A DNA stretch of 15,286 nt from Bacillota bacterium (GCA_023451115.1 JAEXFV010000164.1:1-15286), one strand, 5' to 3'; counted from the stretch's first letter, positions 1-5,288 are shown. Notes: generated by a model from the letters alone, not told the origin. A program made the numbers and translations.

Positions 1-280
1 CCCCTACCCCTGGCAGCGGAGGCGGGAAAATGGTTCAACACCACAAGGCCCCCGACGTACACAAGAAAGCTTGGAAATGAGAAAATTGGGAAAGAGGGGT
101 AGGGGGCCTGAAATCTCTAGGAGATAGTGTGCCAAGACCGGATGGCCTCCTTCGTGCAGGATTTTTTCCTAATTCAGAGATTTTTTTCGGAGACGTAAAA
201 AAGGCCGCCTCCCCGCCACAGAAAAGCCGCCTTTTGCCCCTGATTAGGCCATTATACCACAAAAGGGGGATGCGGCACAA
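1..280. other. Gene-free left edge with phage packaging-type segment
   Basis: No complete gene is visible. Two + strand frames are open from the window edge, one to TGA at 78-80 (ends ...KKAWK) and one to TAG at 125-127; either could be the 3' tail of a gene cut by the edge, and I cannot choose. From about 98 to 175 the DNA holds a stretch (GGTAGGGGGCCTGAAATCTC, then a GACCGG box, then TTCGTGCA and a T-run). From memory this resembles the non-coding segment between the HNH endonuclease and small terminase genes of many Firmicutes cos phages. That is recall, not a search, so the cos assignment is tentative. An imperfect inverted repeat AAAAGGC...GCCTTTT spans about 198-235. Confidence 0.3.
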
Positions 281-988
281 TTGACAAATGAGCAACTTGC
301 ACGGGCAATTCAGAACGGAAAAACGGCACTTTTTGAGCAGCTTTTAGAGCAAAACCGGGGTATCATTCACGTTATTGCAAGGAGGTATAGCGTATTGGCG
401 GCACGAAACGGTGCCGTTGATATGGATGATTTAACGCAGGCCGCCTCCCTTGGCATGCTGGAAGCTATACCCGCATGGGACGAAAGCAGGGGTGGGTTCC
501 TGACGCTTGCCACGCTGTACATGAAAAAGTGTATTAGGGACACACTGGGTATTCGCAGCACTAAGGAACGCATTGAGAATATGCCCACCGCCTCCCTTGA
601 CGCACCTATAACCGATGAAAGCGAGGCTCCCCTTGCGGACTTGTTGCAGGATGAAAACGCCGTTGACCCGGAGGAGGCGGCTATACAGGCTGATATGCAG
701 TGCATTGTCCGGGAAGCGGTCGCAAGCCTGCCAGAGGCGCAGAGAATAGCCATACAGCACCGGGTTTATGGTGGAGAGGCCCAAGGCACTATGAGAGACC
801 AGAGGGCCGCCATAAGGGCTTTAGGGATGAATAAGACCATTCAGCGGCTATGGGCTGAGTATGAAAGCGCTCTATACCAGCGCAGAGGGCTTGCAAGCTG
901 GAAGAACGACAACACCAGCGCAACGGAGGCGGCAGTAATACGGCGGGATGCGATACGGGAACGGATGATTTTCGCCCTGAATGGCTAA
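281..988 (+). CDS. Phage/ICE-type sigma-70 family RNA polymerase sigma factor
   Basis: A 235-residue protein with the layout of a small sigma-70 factor. Residues about 45-90 carry the region 2 pattern (MDDLTQAASLGMLEAI, then FLTLATLYMKKCIRD), which in this family contacts core polymerase and the -10 element. Residues about 145-195 (SLPEAQRIAIQHRVYGG onward) sit where region 4 should be, but the helix-turn-helix is poorly conserved. Start choice: TTG at 281, preceded by an AGGGGG box at 264-269; the ATG at 270 reads only four codons before a stop and no earlier in-frame ATG exists. Such factors sit in clostridial prophages and conjugative elements, where they probably switch on late or transfer genes; that role is inferred. 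It converges with a leftward gene ending at 1058. It contains four of the eleven GGAGGCGG words of this element. Confidence 0.82.
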   Translation: MTNEQLARAIQNGKTALFEQLLEQNRGIIHVIARRYSVLAARNGAVDMDDLTQAASLGMLEAIPAWDESRGGFLTLATLYMKKCIRDTLGIRSTKERIENMPTASLDAPITDESEAPLADLLQDENAVDPEEAAIQADMQCIVREAVASLPEAQRIAIQHRVYGGEAQGTMRDQRAAIRALGMNKTIQRLWAEYESALYQRRGLASWKNDNTSATEAAVIRRDAIRERMIFALNG

Positions 989-1054
989 TGGGGTTTTTCG
1001 TCCTACATGACGAAAAACCATTAACCAAACAAGCCTCCCCAAACTTGGGGAAGC
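986..1054. terminator. Two hairpins between convergent genes
   Basis: The first is a 15-bp stem (TAATGG, two-base bulge, TTTTTCGTC against GACGAAAAACCATTA, 986-1023) that includes the TAA stop codon of the sigma gene. The second is CCCCA-AACT-TGGGG at 1037-1050. Neither is followed by a clean T-run, although the first stem itself contains T5/A5. They lie between two genes that converge, so a bidirectional terminator is the simplest reading. Confidence 0.5.
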
Positions 1055-1057
1055 CTA

Positions 1058-1279
1058 TTAGGAGGCGGGATTGCACCCCCGCCTTCTAGCCCGCTCGCTG
1101 CGGATGCCCTCAACTCGCCCGGCAGTGTAAATCGCATGGATAAGATACATGAGGTCGAACACGTCTTTTACCTTCGCTCGAGTAACACAGTATTCAAAAA
1201 GACGCTTTGTTTCTTTAATTGCCTCAATTCCTTCGTGTTCCATTATTTTTAGCGCCTCCTGTGGTTTAACGTATTGCAT
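1058..1279 (-). CDS. Small hypothetical phage-type protein
   Basis: A 73-residue, charged, probably helical protein with no domain I can name. The start at 1279 is supported by an AGGAGG box seven bases upstream on the minus strand. The C-terminal half (GIRSERARRRG) resembles the basic tails of many small proteins from clostridial phages; this is recall of a general pattern, not a family assignment. It is the last gene of a leftward cluster whose promoter is at 2185-2213. The stop (1058-1060) lies next to a GGAGGCGG word (1061-1068). Function unknown. Confidence 0.6.
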   Translation of the reverse strand: MQYVKPQEALKIMEHEGIEAIKETKRLFEYCVTRAKVKDVFDLMYLIHAIYTAGRVEGIRSERARRRGCNPAS

Positions 1280-1318
1280 ACTTCATCCTCCTGCGTAGTG
1301 CGTTTTTATCGGTTTGTA

Positions 1319-1332
1319 CCCCTTCGAAGGGG
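1319..1332. repeat. Perfect 14-bp palindrome CCCCTTCGAAGGGG
   Basis: Self-complementary sequence in the 109-bp gap between the frameshifted gene (stop at 1389 when frame-corrected) and the 73-residue gene. It could fold as a small hairpin in the leftward transcript. There is no T-run after it in either direction. Confidence 0.4.
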
Positions 1333-1388
1333 AAAGTATCAAGGCTGTGTTGAAATGTTGGTGAAAGCAAGCCATGGCTTAGGCAAAA

Positions 1389-1659
1389 TCACTTTAAATT
1401 TGATTGTAGAGCCTGTGCCAGCTTTGCCCGTTGTTCCTCTGTGAGCATTGGCCCTGCATTCACCTTGATCCATTTCTTGGGGACACGGTAACGGCGTTCC
1501 CCTTCCCCATAGTCCCCCCAGCAATTCACATTGCCCCGGTCTTTCTTCTGTGAGCCGTTCCAGCTTCCGCTTCATTGCCCCGTTAAAGGTGGCAATCTCT
1601 GCATATGGATCGGCCTCATTGAATAATACAATGGTTTCTTTCTCGATGTTTGACAGCAT
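1389..1659 (-). pseudogene. Frameshifted small phage/ICE protein (89 residues if corrected)
   Basis: The start at 1659 has a good AGGAGG box. The frame reads MLSNIEKETIVLFNEADPYA and on through GQCELLG, then hits a run of six G (plus-strand C6 at 1514-1519). As written, translation shifts into a Gly/Pro-rich tail ending at 1339. Removing one G restores a continuous, natural-looking C-terminus (DYGEGERRYRVPKKWIKVNA, then MLTEEQRAKLAQALQSNLK) with a stop at 1389-1391, 89 residues in all. From memory this matches a small conserved protein of clostridial mobile elements that carries the VPKKWIKV motif; its function is unknown. The cause could be a real inactivating slip in the homopolymer, programmed slippage, or a sequencing error. 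The middle gene of the leftward cluster. Confidence 0.7.
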
Positions 1660-1684
1660 GTTTTATCCTCCTCTACTTGCATTT

Positions 1685-1727
1685 CCACAGGAGAGGGGCT
1701 AAACTGTAGTCATGGCCCCTCCTGTGG
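1685..1727 (-). terminator. Intercistronic hairpin in the leftward cluster
   Basis: Stem CCACAGG (1685-1691) with CCTGTGG (1721-1727), continued after a two-base bulge by AGGGGC with GCCCCT, with a 15-base loop. It lies between the gene ending at 1779 and the start at 1659. There is no T-run on the minus side, so it may act in attenuation or mRNA stability rather than as a full terminator. Its right arm shares the 15-mer CTCCTGTGGGCTTGT with the terminator after higA. Confidence 0.45.
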
Positions 1728-1778
1728 GCTTGTGAGGGCTTCCGGCGGCTTGCTAGGCGTTTCCGGTTGCCCTTTGCT

Positions 1779-2048
1779 TTACGCGATTGTAAAGCGTCTT
1801 GTGGTGCTTTCCTTGGTGAACCGGGCGTATATGTCGGGCAGCGCCGCCTTTAATGCTTTCCCATCGAGGCGGGACGTTGTGACGTGCGTCCACCTGATTT
1901 TGTATTCCCCGGCTATGAGTTCGGTTGCTTCTCCCATTTCTGCCTTGATGGTATCCTCCATGGTGGAAATCTCAGCGGCCAATTCCTCCTGCATACGCTT
2001 CAGCTCCCTTAGTTCCTTTACTCTGGTTTGTAGTTCCTGATTGCTCAT
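1779..2048 (-). CDS. Phage-type coiled-coil protein, recombinase-associated family
   Basis: An 89-residue protein starting at MSNQELQTRV. I take the ATG at 2048 because AAAGGAGGG sits seven bases before it; the frame stays open upstream to 2117 but without a better site. Residues 1-40 are a heptad-like helix rich in Leu and Glu. Residues 45-89 have the pattern MGEATELIAGEYKIRW, then SRLDGKALKAALPDIYARF and a terminal TRRFTIA. From memory this pairing is typical of small proteins encoded near YqaJ-type nucleases and annealing recombinases in clostridial prophages, with a C-terminus reminiscent of Gp157-like proteins. A role beside phage recombination is inferred; no such nuclease is in this window. 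First gene after the leftward promoter. Confidence 0.65.
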   Translation of the reverse strand: MSNQELQTRVKELRELKRMQEELAAEISTMEDTIKAEMGEATELIAGEYKIRWTHVTTSRLDGKALKAALPDIYARFTKESTTRRFTIA

Positions 2049-2184
2049 GATGTGCCCTCCTTTGTGGTATTGCCCCGGCCAAGTCATCTTCCTGACTATT
2101 GCCGCCTCCCGGCTCACAGGGATATGGTCTTGGCTTTTGTAAGGGTTTCGGCCTTACCGGGGTTTTGCTCTTTTCTATGGTTTT

Positions 2185-2213
2185 ATTATATACTAACACA
2201 AGTATATTGTCAA
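2185..2213 (-). promoter_or_regulatory. Perfect consensus sigma-A promoter, leftward
   Basis: On the minus strand TTGACA (2213-2208) and TATAAT (2190-2185) are separated by exactly 17 bp: a full match to the housekeeping consensus at both boxes. It drives the leftward cluster that starts at 2048. A promoter this strong is usually held under tight repression, and palindrome O1 lies in its spacer. Confidence 0.85.
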
Positions 2214-2238
2214 GCACTTTTTATACTTGCATAAGTAT
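2190..2238. promoter_or_regulatory. Twin 16-bp operator palindromes O1 and O2
   Basis: O1 (2190-2205) read on the minus strand is ATACTTGTGTTAGTAT; O2 (2223-2238) read on the plus strand is ATACTTGCATAAGTAT. They agree at 13 of 16 positions and each has dyad symmetry (ATACT...AGTAT). O1 fills the spacer of the leftward promoter, and O2 lies across the -35 position of the rightward one. A dimeric repressor bound here would shut both. Candidates in view are the ribbon-helix-helix protein encoded immediately to the right, HigA, or an element repressor outside the window. Confidence 0.7.
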
Positions 2239-2245
2239 TTTTGCA

Positions 2246-2254
2246 TGATATAAT
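2246..2254 (+). promoter_or_regulatory. Rightward extended -10 promoter
   Basis: TGATATAAT is a full extended -10 element (TGn plus TATAAT). The -35 region is weak (TTGCAT at 2227-2232, 16 bp away), which the TGn motif can compensate for. It lies 25 bp before the ATG of the ribbon-helix-helix gene, and its -35 region is inside operator O2. Confidence 0.65.
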
Positions 2255-2278
2255 AGTAATAGAAACGAGGTGAAGCAA

Positions 2279-2470
2279 ATGGAAAATGGAACGTCTGCTA
2301 CAAGGGCAAAAAGAAAATACAACGAAAAAAATTATGAGCGCGTAGCGTTAGTTGTAGCAAAAGGCCGCAAAGCTATATTGCAGGCACATGCTACATCCAA
2401 AGGGGAAAGCCTAAATGGCTTTATTAATCGCGCTATTGACGAAACTATCGCCCGTGACAATGAAAAGTAA
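2279..2470 (+). CDS. Arc/CopG-like ribbon-helix-helix DNA-binding protein
   Basis: A 63-residue protein. Start: ATG at 2279, eight bases after GAGG (2267-2270); a GTG at 2270 in the same frame would overlap that site. A basic N-terminus (RAKRKY) is followed by a strand at residues about 19-27 (YERVALVVA), helix A at 28-41 (KGRKAILQAHATSK) and helix B at 44-60 (SLNGFINRAIDETIARD). This is the ribbon-helix-helix order of the Arc family, which binds palindromic operators as dimers. It probably regulates its own promoter through the O1/O2 palindromes just upstream and could be the switch of the divergent region; that is inferred from position. It could also be an antitoxin that has lost its partner, since no matching toxin frame adjoins it. 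Confidence 0.75.
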   Translation: MENGTSATRAKRKYNEKNYERVALVVAKGRKAILQAHATSKGESLNGFINRAIDETIARDNEK

Positions 2471-2484
2471 AACCCTGCTTACTG

Positions 2485-2514
2485 ATTGACAATATCAATT
2501 TTAAGGAATAAAAT
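2485..2514 (+). promoter_or_regulatory. higBA promoter with overlapping palindrome
   Basis: TTGACA (2486-2491) is 17 bp from TAAAAT (2509-2514), 26 bp before the higB start. An inverted repeat ATTGA-CAATA-TCAAT (2485-2499) covers the -35 box. HigA-type antitoxins autorepress their operons through such palindromes, so this is the likely HigA operator. Confidence 0.7.
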
Positions 2515-2539
2515 ATAACATGAAAGGAATATTAAACAC

Positions 2540-2893
2540 GTGGCGTTTGAAGTTGAATTTTACCAGCTTGAAAGCGGGGAAAAGCCTGTAGCAACATTTA
2601 TTAAGTCCTTACCCGTGAAAATGCAGGTAAAAGCCATTGATGCATTAACTATTCTTGAGGATGAAGGGCCGAACCTGCGGGAACCCTATTCAAAGGCAAT
2701 AGGAGGCGGCCTGTTTGAACTCCGTATAAAGTTTGCATCAGATATTGCCCGTGTATTTTATTTCTTTGTGGTAGGTAATAAAGTTATTGTGACTAACGGC
2801 TATATGAAAAAGCAGCAAAAGGCAGATAAGCGCGAATTAGAGCGTGCATATCGCTATAAGGCTGATTATAAAGGGAGGCGGCGTGATGAGTGA
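2540..2893 (+). CDS. higB: HigB-like toxin, RelE/ParE superfamily (phage Gp49-like)
   Basis: A 117-residue protein of the Gp49-like/HigB family, whose members typically cleave mRNA at the ribosome. The family pattern is visible as FELRIKFASDIARVFYFF (residues about 59-76), with the basic residues of the RelE fold, then VIVTNGYMKKQQKADKRELE (about 83-102), the usual hydrophobic strand followed by a KK-rich helix. Start: GTG at 2540 (M-A-F-E-V-E-F-Y), with AAAGGA 11 bases upstream; no in-frame ATG fits better. The toxin precedes the antitoxin, as in HigBA systems, and its last eight bases overlap the antitoxin start, implying translational coupling. Length and conserved blocks suggest an intact toxin. 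Confidence 0.88.
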   Translation: MAFEVEFYQLESGEKPVATFIKSLPVKMQVKAIDALTILEDEGPNLREPYSKAIGGGLFELRIKFASDIARVFYFFVVGNKVIVTNGYMKKQQKADKRELERAYRYKADYKGRRRDE

Positions 2894-3164
2894 TATTAAA
2901 ATCTTGCACGATGAATTAATGAAAAACCCGGAATACCGTGCTGAATATGAGACAACACGGGAAGATTTTGCCCTGCAACGTGAATTAATTCGCATTCGGC
3001 AGCAAGCGCAGCTTACGCAGTCCGAACTTGCAGCCCGGATGGGAACGAGGCAAAGCAATATAAGCCGCATTGAAAGCGGAACTTCCAGCCCGGATATTTC
3101 AACCTTAAAAGCATTTGCCCGAGGGTGCGGCGTAAAACTCAAAATTGAATTTATTGAAGCGTGA
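2886..3164 (+). CDS. higA: HigA-like antitoxin, XRE helix-turn-helix
   Basis: A 92-residue antitoxin. Start: ATG at 2886, seven bases after GGGAGG (2873-2878), inside the end of the toxin gene; the frame is open upstream but without a better site. An N-terminal helical segment (residues 1-30, with the acidic EYETTREDF) is the probable toxin-binding part. The Cro/C1-type helix-turn-helix spans about residues 31-87: IRQQAQLTQSELAARMGTRQ, then SNISRIESGTSSPDISTL. It neutralises HigB and probably represses the 2485-2514 promoter. The GGGAGGCGG at its ribosome binding site is one of the eleven GGAGGCGG words. A pair like this near an element end would favour maintenance of the element after integration. 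Confidence 0.9.
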   Translation: MSDIKILHDELMKNPEYRAEYETTREDFALQRELIRIRQQAQLTQSELAARMGTRQSNISRIESGTSSPDISTLKAFARGCGVKLKIEFIEA

Positions 3165-3172
3165 AGCTTATG

Positions 3173-3212
3173 CAAACCCACAGAGAGAGTTTTCTCCTGT
3201 GGGCTTGTTTTT
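3173..3212 (+). terminator. Rho-independent terminator after higA
   Basis: Stem CAAACCCACAG (3173-3183) with CTGTGGGCTTG (3197-3207), one mismatch, plus an inner GAGA/TCTC helix, followed directly by TTTTT (3208-3212). It starts nine bases after the higA stop codon. Confidence 0.8.
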
Positions 3213-3236
3213 GCCATTTAGTAGGTCGATTTATTT

Positions 3237-3276
3237 TACTGCATTTTTACTGCATCTCTACTGCATTGATGCAGTA
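3237..3276. repeat. 11-bp phased TACTGCAT repeats, likely integrase/excisionase arm sites
   Basis: TACTGCAT occurs at 3237, 3248 and 3259, exactly 11 bp apart, so all three present the same helix face. An inverted copy ATGCAGTA at 3269-3276 makes an 18-bp palindrome with the third. The array lies about 110-150 bp from the tRNA fragment. Phased short repeats at this distance from the crossover core are the usual layout of arm-type integrase or excisionase sites; the binding protein is not in the window. Confidence 0.7.
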
Positions 3277-3350
3277 AATCATGGAATTATTTGTAAAAAT
3301 CGGACAAAATGGAAAACCGAGAAAGCTAGATAAATAGGGGGTTTTTCAAC

Positions 3351-3370
3351 ATTTCCCGATATTTCCCGGA
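3351..3370. repeat. Tandem ATTTCCCG repeat beside the att core
   Basis: ATTTCCCGAT is followed immediately by ATTTCCCGGA (8 of 10 positions identical). It ends 13 bp before the tRNA-derived core and could be part of the attachment site architecture. Confidence 0.45.
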
Positions 3371-3383
3371 GGCGGGACTATCG

Positions 3384-3430
3384 CGCTCACATCGAAGAGG
3401 TCGGGGGTTCGAGCCCCTCCATCCCCACCA
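3384..3430 (+). other. Attachment site: 3' half of a tRNA-Val(CAC) gene
   Basis: The sequence folds as the 3' part of a tRNA: anticodon loop CTCACAT (3386-3392, anticodon CAC), anticodon 3' strand CGAAG (3393-3397), variable loop AGGTC, a perfect T-stem GGGGG/CCCTC around loop TTCGAGC (3403-3419), acceptor strand CATCCCC, discriminator A and encoded CCA (3428-3430). The 5' half is missing: upstream bases pair with CGAAG only at the two innermost positions (3384-3385), and no D-arm is present. This marks the crossover boundary near 3384. The fragment is therefore an att copy, with the element to its left and chromosome to its right. An intact tRNA gene should be at the other end of the element. 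Confidence 0.82.
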
Positions 3431-3433
3431 AAG

Positions 3434-3470
3434 AAAACGCCGCTTTTATTGGAGCGGTGTTTTTATTTTC
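3434..3470 (+). terminator. Original terminator of the tRNA gene
   Basis: Stem AAAACGCCGCT (3434-3444) with AGCGGTGTTTT (3453-3463), one G-T pair, followed by TATTTT. It begins four bases after the CCA end, the natural place for a tRNA terminator, and supports the view that the chromosome resumes at 3431. Confidence 0.8.
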
Positions 3471-3920
3471 TAATAGTATAATGGTATCATTTTTTAGATT
3501 TTCTGCCCCACGATTCGATATTTATTTTAAGAAATCTGTTTTAAAACTTAGTTATAATAATATATTGTACGAATTTTGTTATACTTCTTGCTCTTTTCAG
3601 AGGGATAAGATATTATATTTTTATATCATTACAAAAATTGGGAACGTGCATCGTAATGATTACCTTATGATTACGGCCGTAAATCAGTATTTGTTCCCTA
3701 AATGCATGCCGTAATTTATGGGCCTGTAGCTGCATATGCATAGGTACGTTCATGGCATAGAAAAAATTACTCTTGGCGATAGAAAAGTAACAGTATAGTA
3801 GGAAAGCACAAAAATTAATGAACTGTGTGACGGTGTAAAGAAATCTATATCGGACACTTGAGATGGTTACCCCAAAATAGGAAAGGATACTGCTTTATGA
3901 AAATAATGTAGTCGCCCTTC
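3471..3920. other. AT-rich gene-free stretch with palindromes
   Basis: No credible gene: the one open frame (from 3457) is low-complexity, lacks a ribosome binding site and overlaps the tRNA terminator. Structure seen: GTAATGATTAC (3653-3663); ATGATTAC repeated at 3656 and 3667, 11 bp apart; a 12-bp perfect palindrome TTACGGCCGTAA (3671-3682); and AAAATAGGAAA (3874-3884), inverted at 3930-3940. These look like operators, possibly for the transporter operon downstream or for a lost gene. Confidence 0.4.
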
Positions 3921-3949
3921 TTGTTAAGTTTTCCTATTTTTGCGATAAA
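3921..3949 (+). promoter_or_regulatory. Likely promoter of the ABC transporter operon
   Basis: TTGTTA (3921-3926) is separated by 17 bp from GATAAA (3944-3949); each box matches 4 of 6 consensus bases. It would give a leader of about 60 bases before the lipoprotein start at 4015. Confidence 0.4.
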
Positions 3950-3959
3950 ACCGTTTTCA
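3946..3959. promoter_or_regulatory. cre-like site (catabolite control)
   Basis: TAAAACCGTTTTCA matches the CcpA consensus TGWNANCGNTNWCA except for A in place of the second base G, and is nearly palindromic. It overlaps the -10 box and the expected transcription start, a repressing position. A LacI-family operator for a dedicated regulator would look similar. Confidence 0.45.
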
Positions 3960-4014
3960 CCGTTCCGCTTTTGGGCGGGCGTTGAAATACACTAGACTTA
4001 AGGAGGAATTCGAA

Positions 4015-5256
4015 ATGTCTAAAAAGTTGCTTTGTCTATTATTGGTTGGCCTGATGTTGTTTGCAGCCGTTGGCTGCCGCACCACCGAAGCGCCTGTTGA
4101 ACCGGCTCCTTCCACTGCCCCCGCTGAAAGCGAAGCCCCCGTTGAACAGCCGGCAGAATCAGAAACCCCTGCAGAGCCAGAAGCGGAACCGTATAAAATT
4201 GGCATCATTACTGGAACGGTTTCCCAGGGTGAGGAAGAATTCCAGCAGGCACAGACCATGAAAGCCCAATATGGTGACATGATTGTGACTGCCACTTATC
4301 CGGACAACTTTGCAACCGAAACGGAAACCACGATTGCACAGGTTGTGGGCTTGGCGGCAGATCCCGAAGTAAAGGCCATCGTATTTGTCCAAGCCGTACC
4401 CGGCGCTGCTGCAGCCATTGATAAGGTGCGGGAGACCCGGCCCGAAATGCTGTTTGTTTGCGGCGTTGTGGCCGAAGATCCTGGCGTTATGGCTAGCAAA
4501 GCGGATATCTGCCTACTGGCGGATGAGCTGACTATGGGTGATTCTTTGCCGACGCTGGCTAAGTTGATGGGCGCTAAAACCTATATCCACTATTCTTTTG
4601 CACGGCACCTTTCCTATGCTACCATTGCGGCCCGTCGTCTGAAGATGATGGATAAGTGTAAAGAGTTGGGCATTGAATTCGTTGATGTAACCGCTCCTGA
4701 CCCCACTGGTGACGCAGGTGTAGCCGGCGCACAGCAGTTTATTCTGGAAGATGTGCCGCAGCAGGTGGCAAAGTACGGCAAAGATACCGCCTTCTTCTCC
4801 ACCAACTGCTCCATGCAGGAGCCGTTGATCCGTTCCGTATTGGAGCAAGGCGCAATTTATCCGCAGCAGTGCTGCCCCAGCCCCTATCACGGTTATCCGG
4901 CAGCTCTGGGCATCGATGTTACCGGGCATGAAGGCGATGTAGAGTTTATGTTGGGTGCAATCAAAGAAAAGCTGGAGGATGCAGGCCAGGCCAGCCGTAT
5001 GTCCACCTGGACCACTCCTGTTAACATGGCGATGGTACAGGGCGGTGTGCTCTATGCCATTGAATTCTGTGAAGGCCGTACCAATGGCAGGGTAGATGAA
5101 GAAGTGCTGAAGGAGTGCTTCAAATTGGCAGCGGGCGAAGGCTGCAAACTCTCTCATTATTCCGATGAGACGGTAGGCGAATTGAATAACTTCTTCATGG
5201 TCATGGGCGAATACTACGATTTTGCCAATCAAAAGCCCTATAGCTTTGAGTATTAA
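4015..5256 (+). CDS. DUF3798-type substrate-binding lipoprotein of an ABC importer
   Basis: A 413-residue secreted lipoprotein. Start: ATG at 4015 (MSKKLLC), six bases after AAGGAGGA; a longer frame from 3982 would add residues before an otherwise perfect signal peptide. Residues 4-20 are hydrophobic and end in the lipobox AAVGC, with Cys21 as the lipidated residue. Residues 22-58 are a Pro/Glu/Ala-rich tether. The periplasmic-binding-like domain begins near residue 60 (YKIGIITGTVSQGEEEFQQA) and runs to the end. I recognise it as DUF3798-like from memory; the substrate of that family is not known to me. First gene of a four-gene operon with an ATPase and two permeases of the ribose/nucleoside type, so it should bind the imported solute outside the membrane. 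Confidence 0.85.
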   Translation: MSKKLLCLLLVGLMLFAAVGCRTTEAPVEPAPSTAPAESEAPVEQPAESETPAEPEAEPYKIGIITGTVSQGEEEFQQAQTMKAQYGDMIVTATYPDNFATETETTIAQVVGLAADPEVKAIVFVQAVPGAAAAIDKVRETRPEMLFVCGVVAEDPGVMASKADICLLADELTMGDSLPTLAKLMGAKTYIHYSFARHLSYATIAARRLKMMDKCKELGIEFVDVTAPDPTGDAGVAGAQQFILEDVPQQVAKYGKDTAFFSTNCSMQEPLIRSVLEQGAIYPQQCCPSPYHGYPAALGIDVTGHEGDVEFMLGAIKEKLEDAGQASRMSTWTTPVNMAMVQGGVLYAIEFCEGRTNGRVDEEVLKECFKLAAGEGCKLSHYSDETVGELNNFFMVMGEYYDFANQKPYSFEY

Positions 5257-5288
5257 GCCAAGCGCTTTTTGACTGGATGGGAGATCAA

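Noticed and set aside
35..295. 86-codon minus-strand open frame at the left edge
   Set aside because: It overlaps the sigma gene start, has no ribosome binding site and lies in a region that looks non-coding.
3237..3276. CRISPR-like array
   Set aside because: Units are 8 bp with 3-bp gaps and one is inverted; this is a binding-site array, not repeats with spacers.
3360..3430. A complete tRNA gene ending at 3430
   Set aside because: No D-arm or 5' acceptor strand (GGGGATG) precedes it, and the anticodon stem does not pair; only the 3' half is tRNA-like.
3457..3714. 85-codon plus-strand open frame after the tRNA terminator
   Set aside because: It begins inside the terminator, lacks a ribosome binding site, and is a Phe/Tyr-rich product of AT-rich DNA.
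3471..3980. Riboswitch or other structured leader before the transporter operon
   Set aside because: I searched by eye for known aptamer landmarks and conserved stems and found only simple palindromes; a covariance-model search would settle it.
3982..4014. Longer start for the DUF3798 lipoprotein
   Set aside because: It would place 11 charged residues before the signal peptide, and the AAGGAGGA site lies inside the extension, correctly spaced for 4015.
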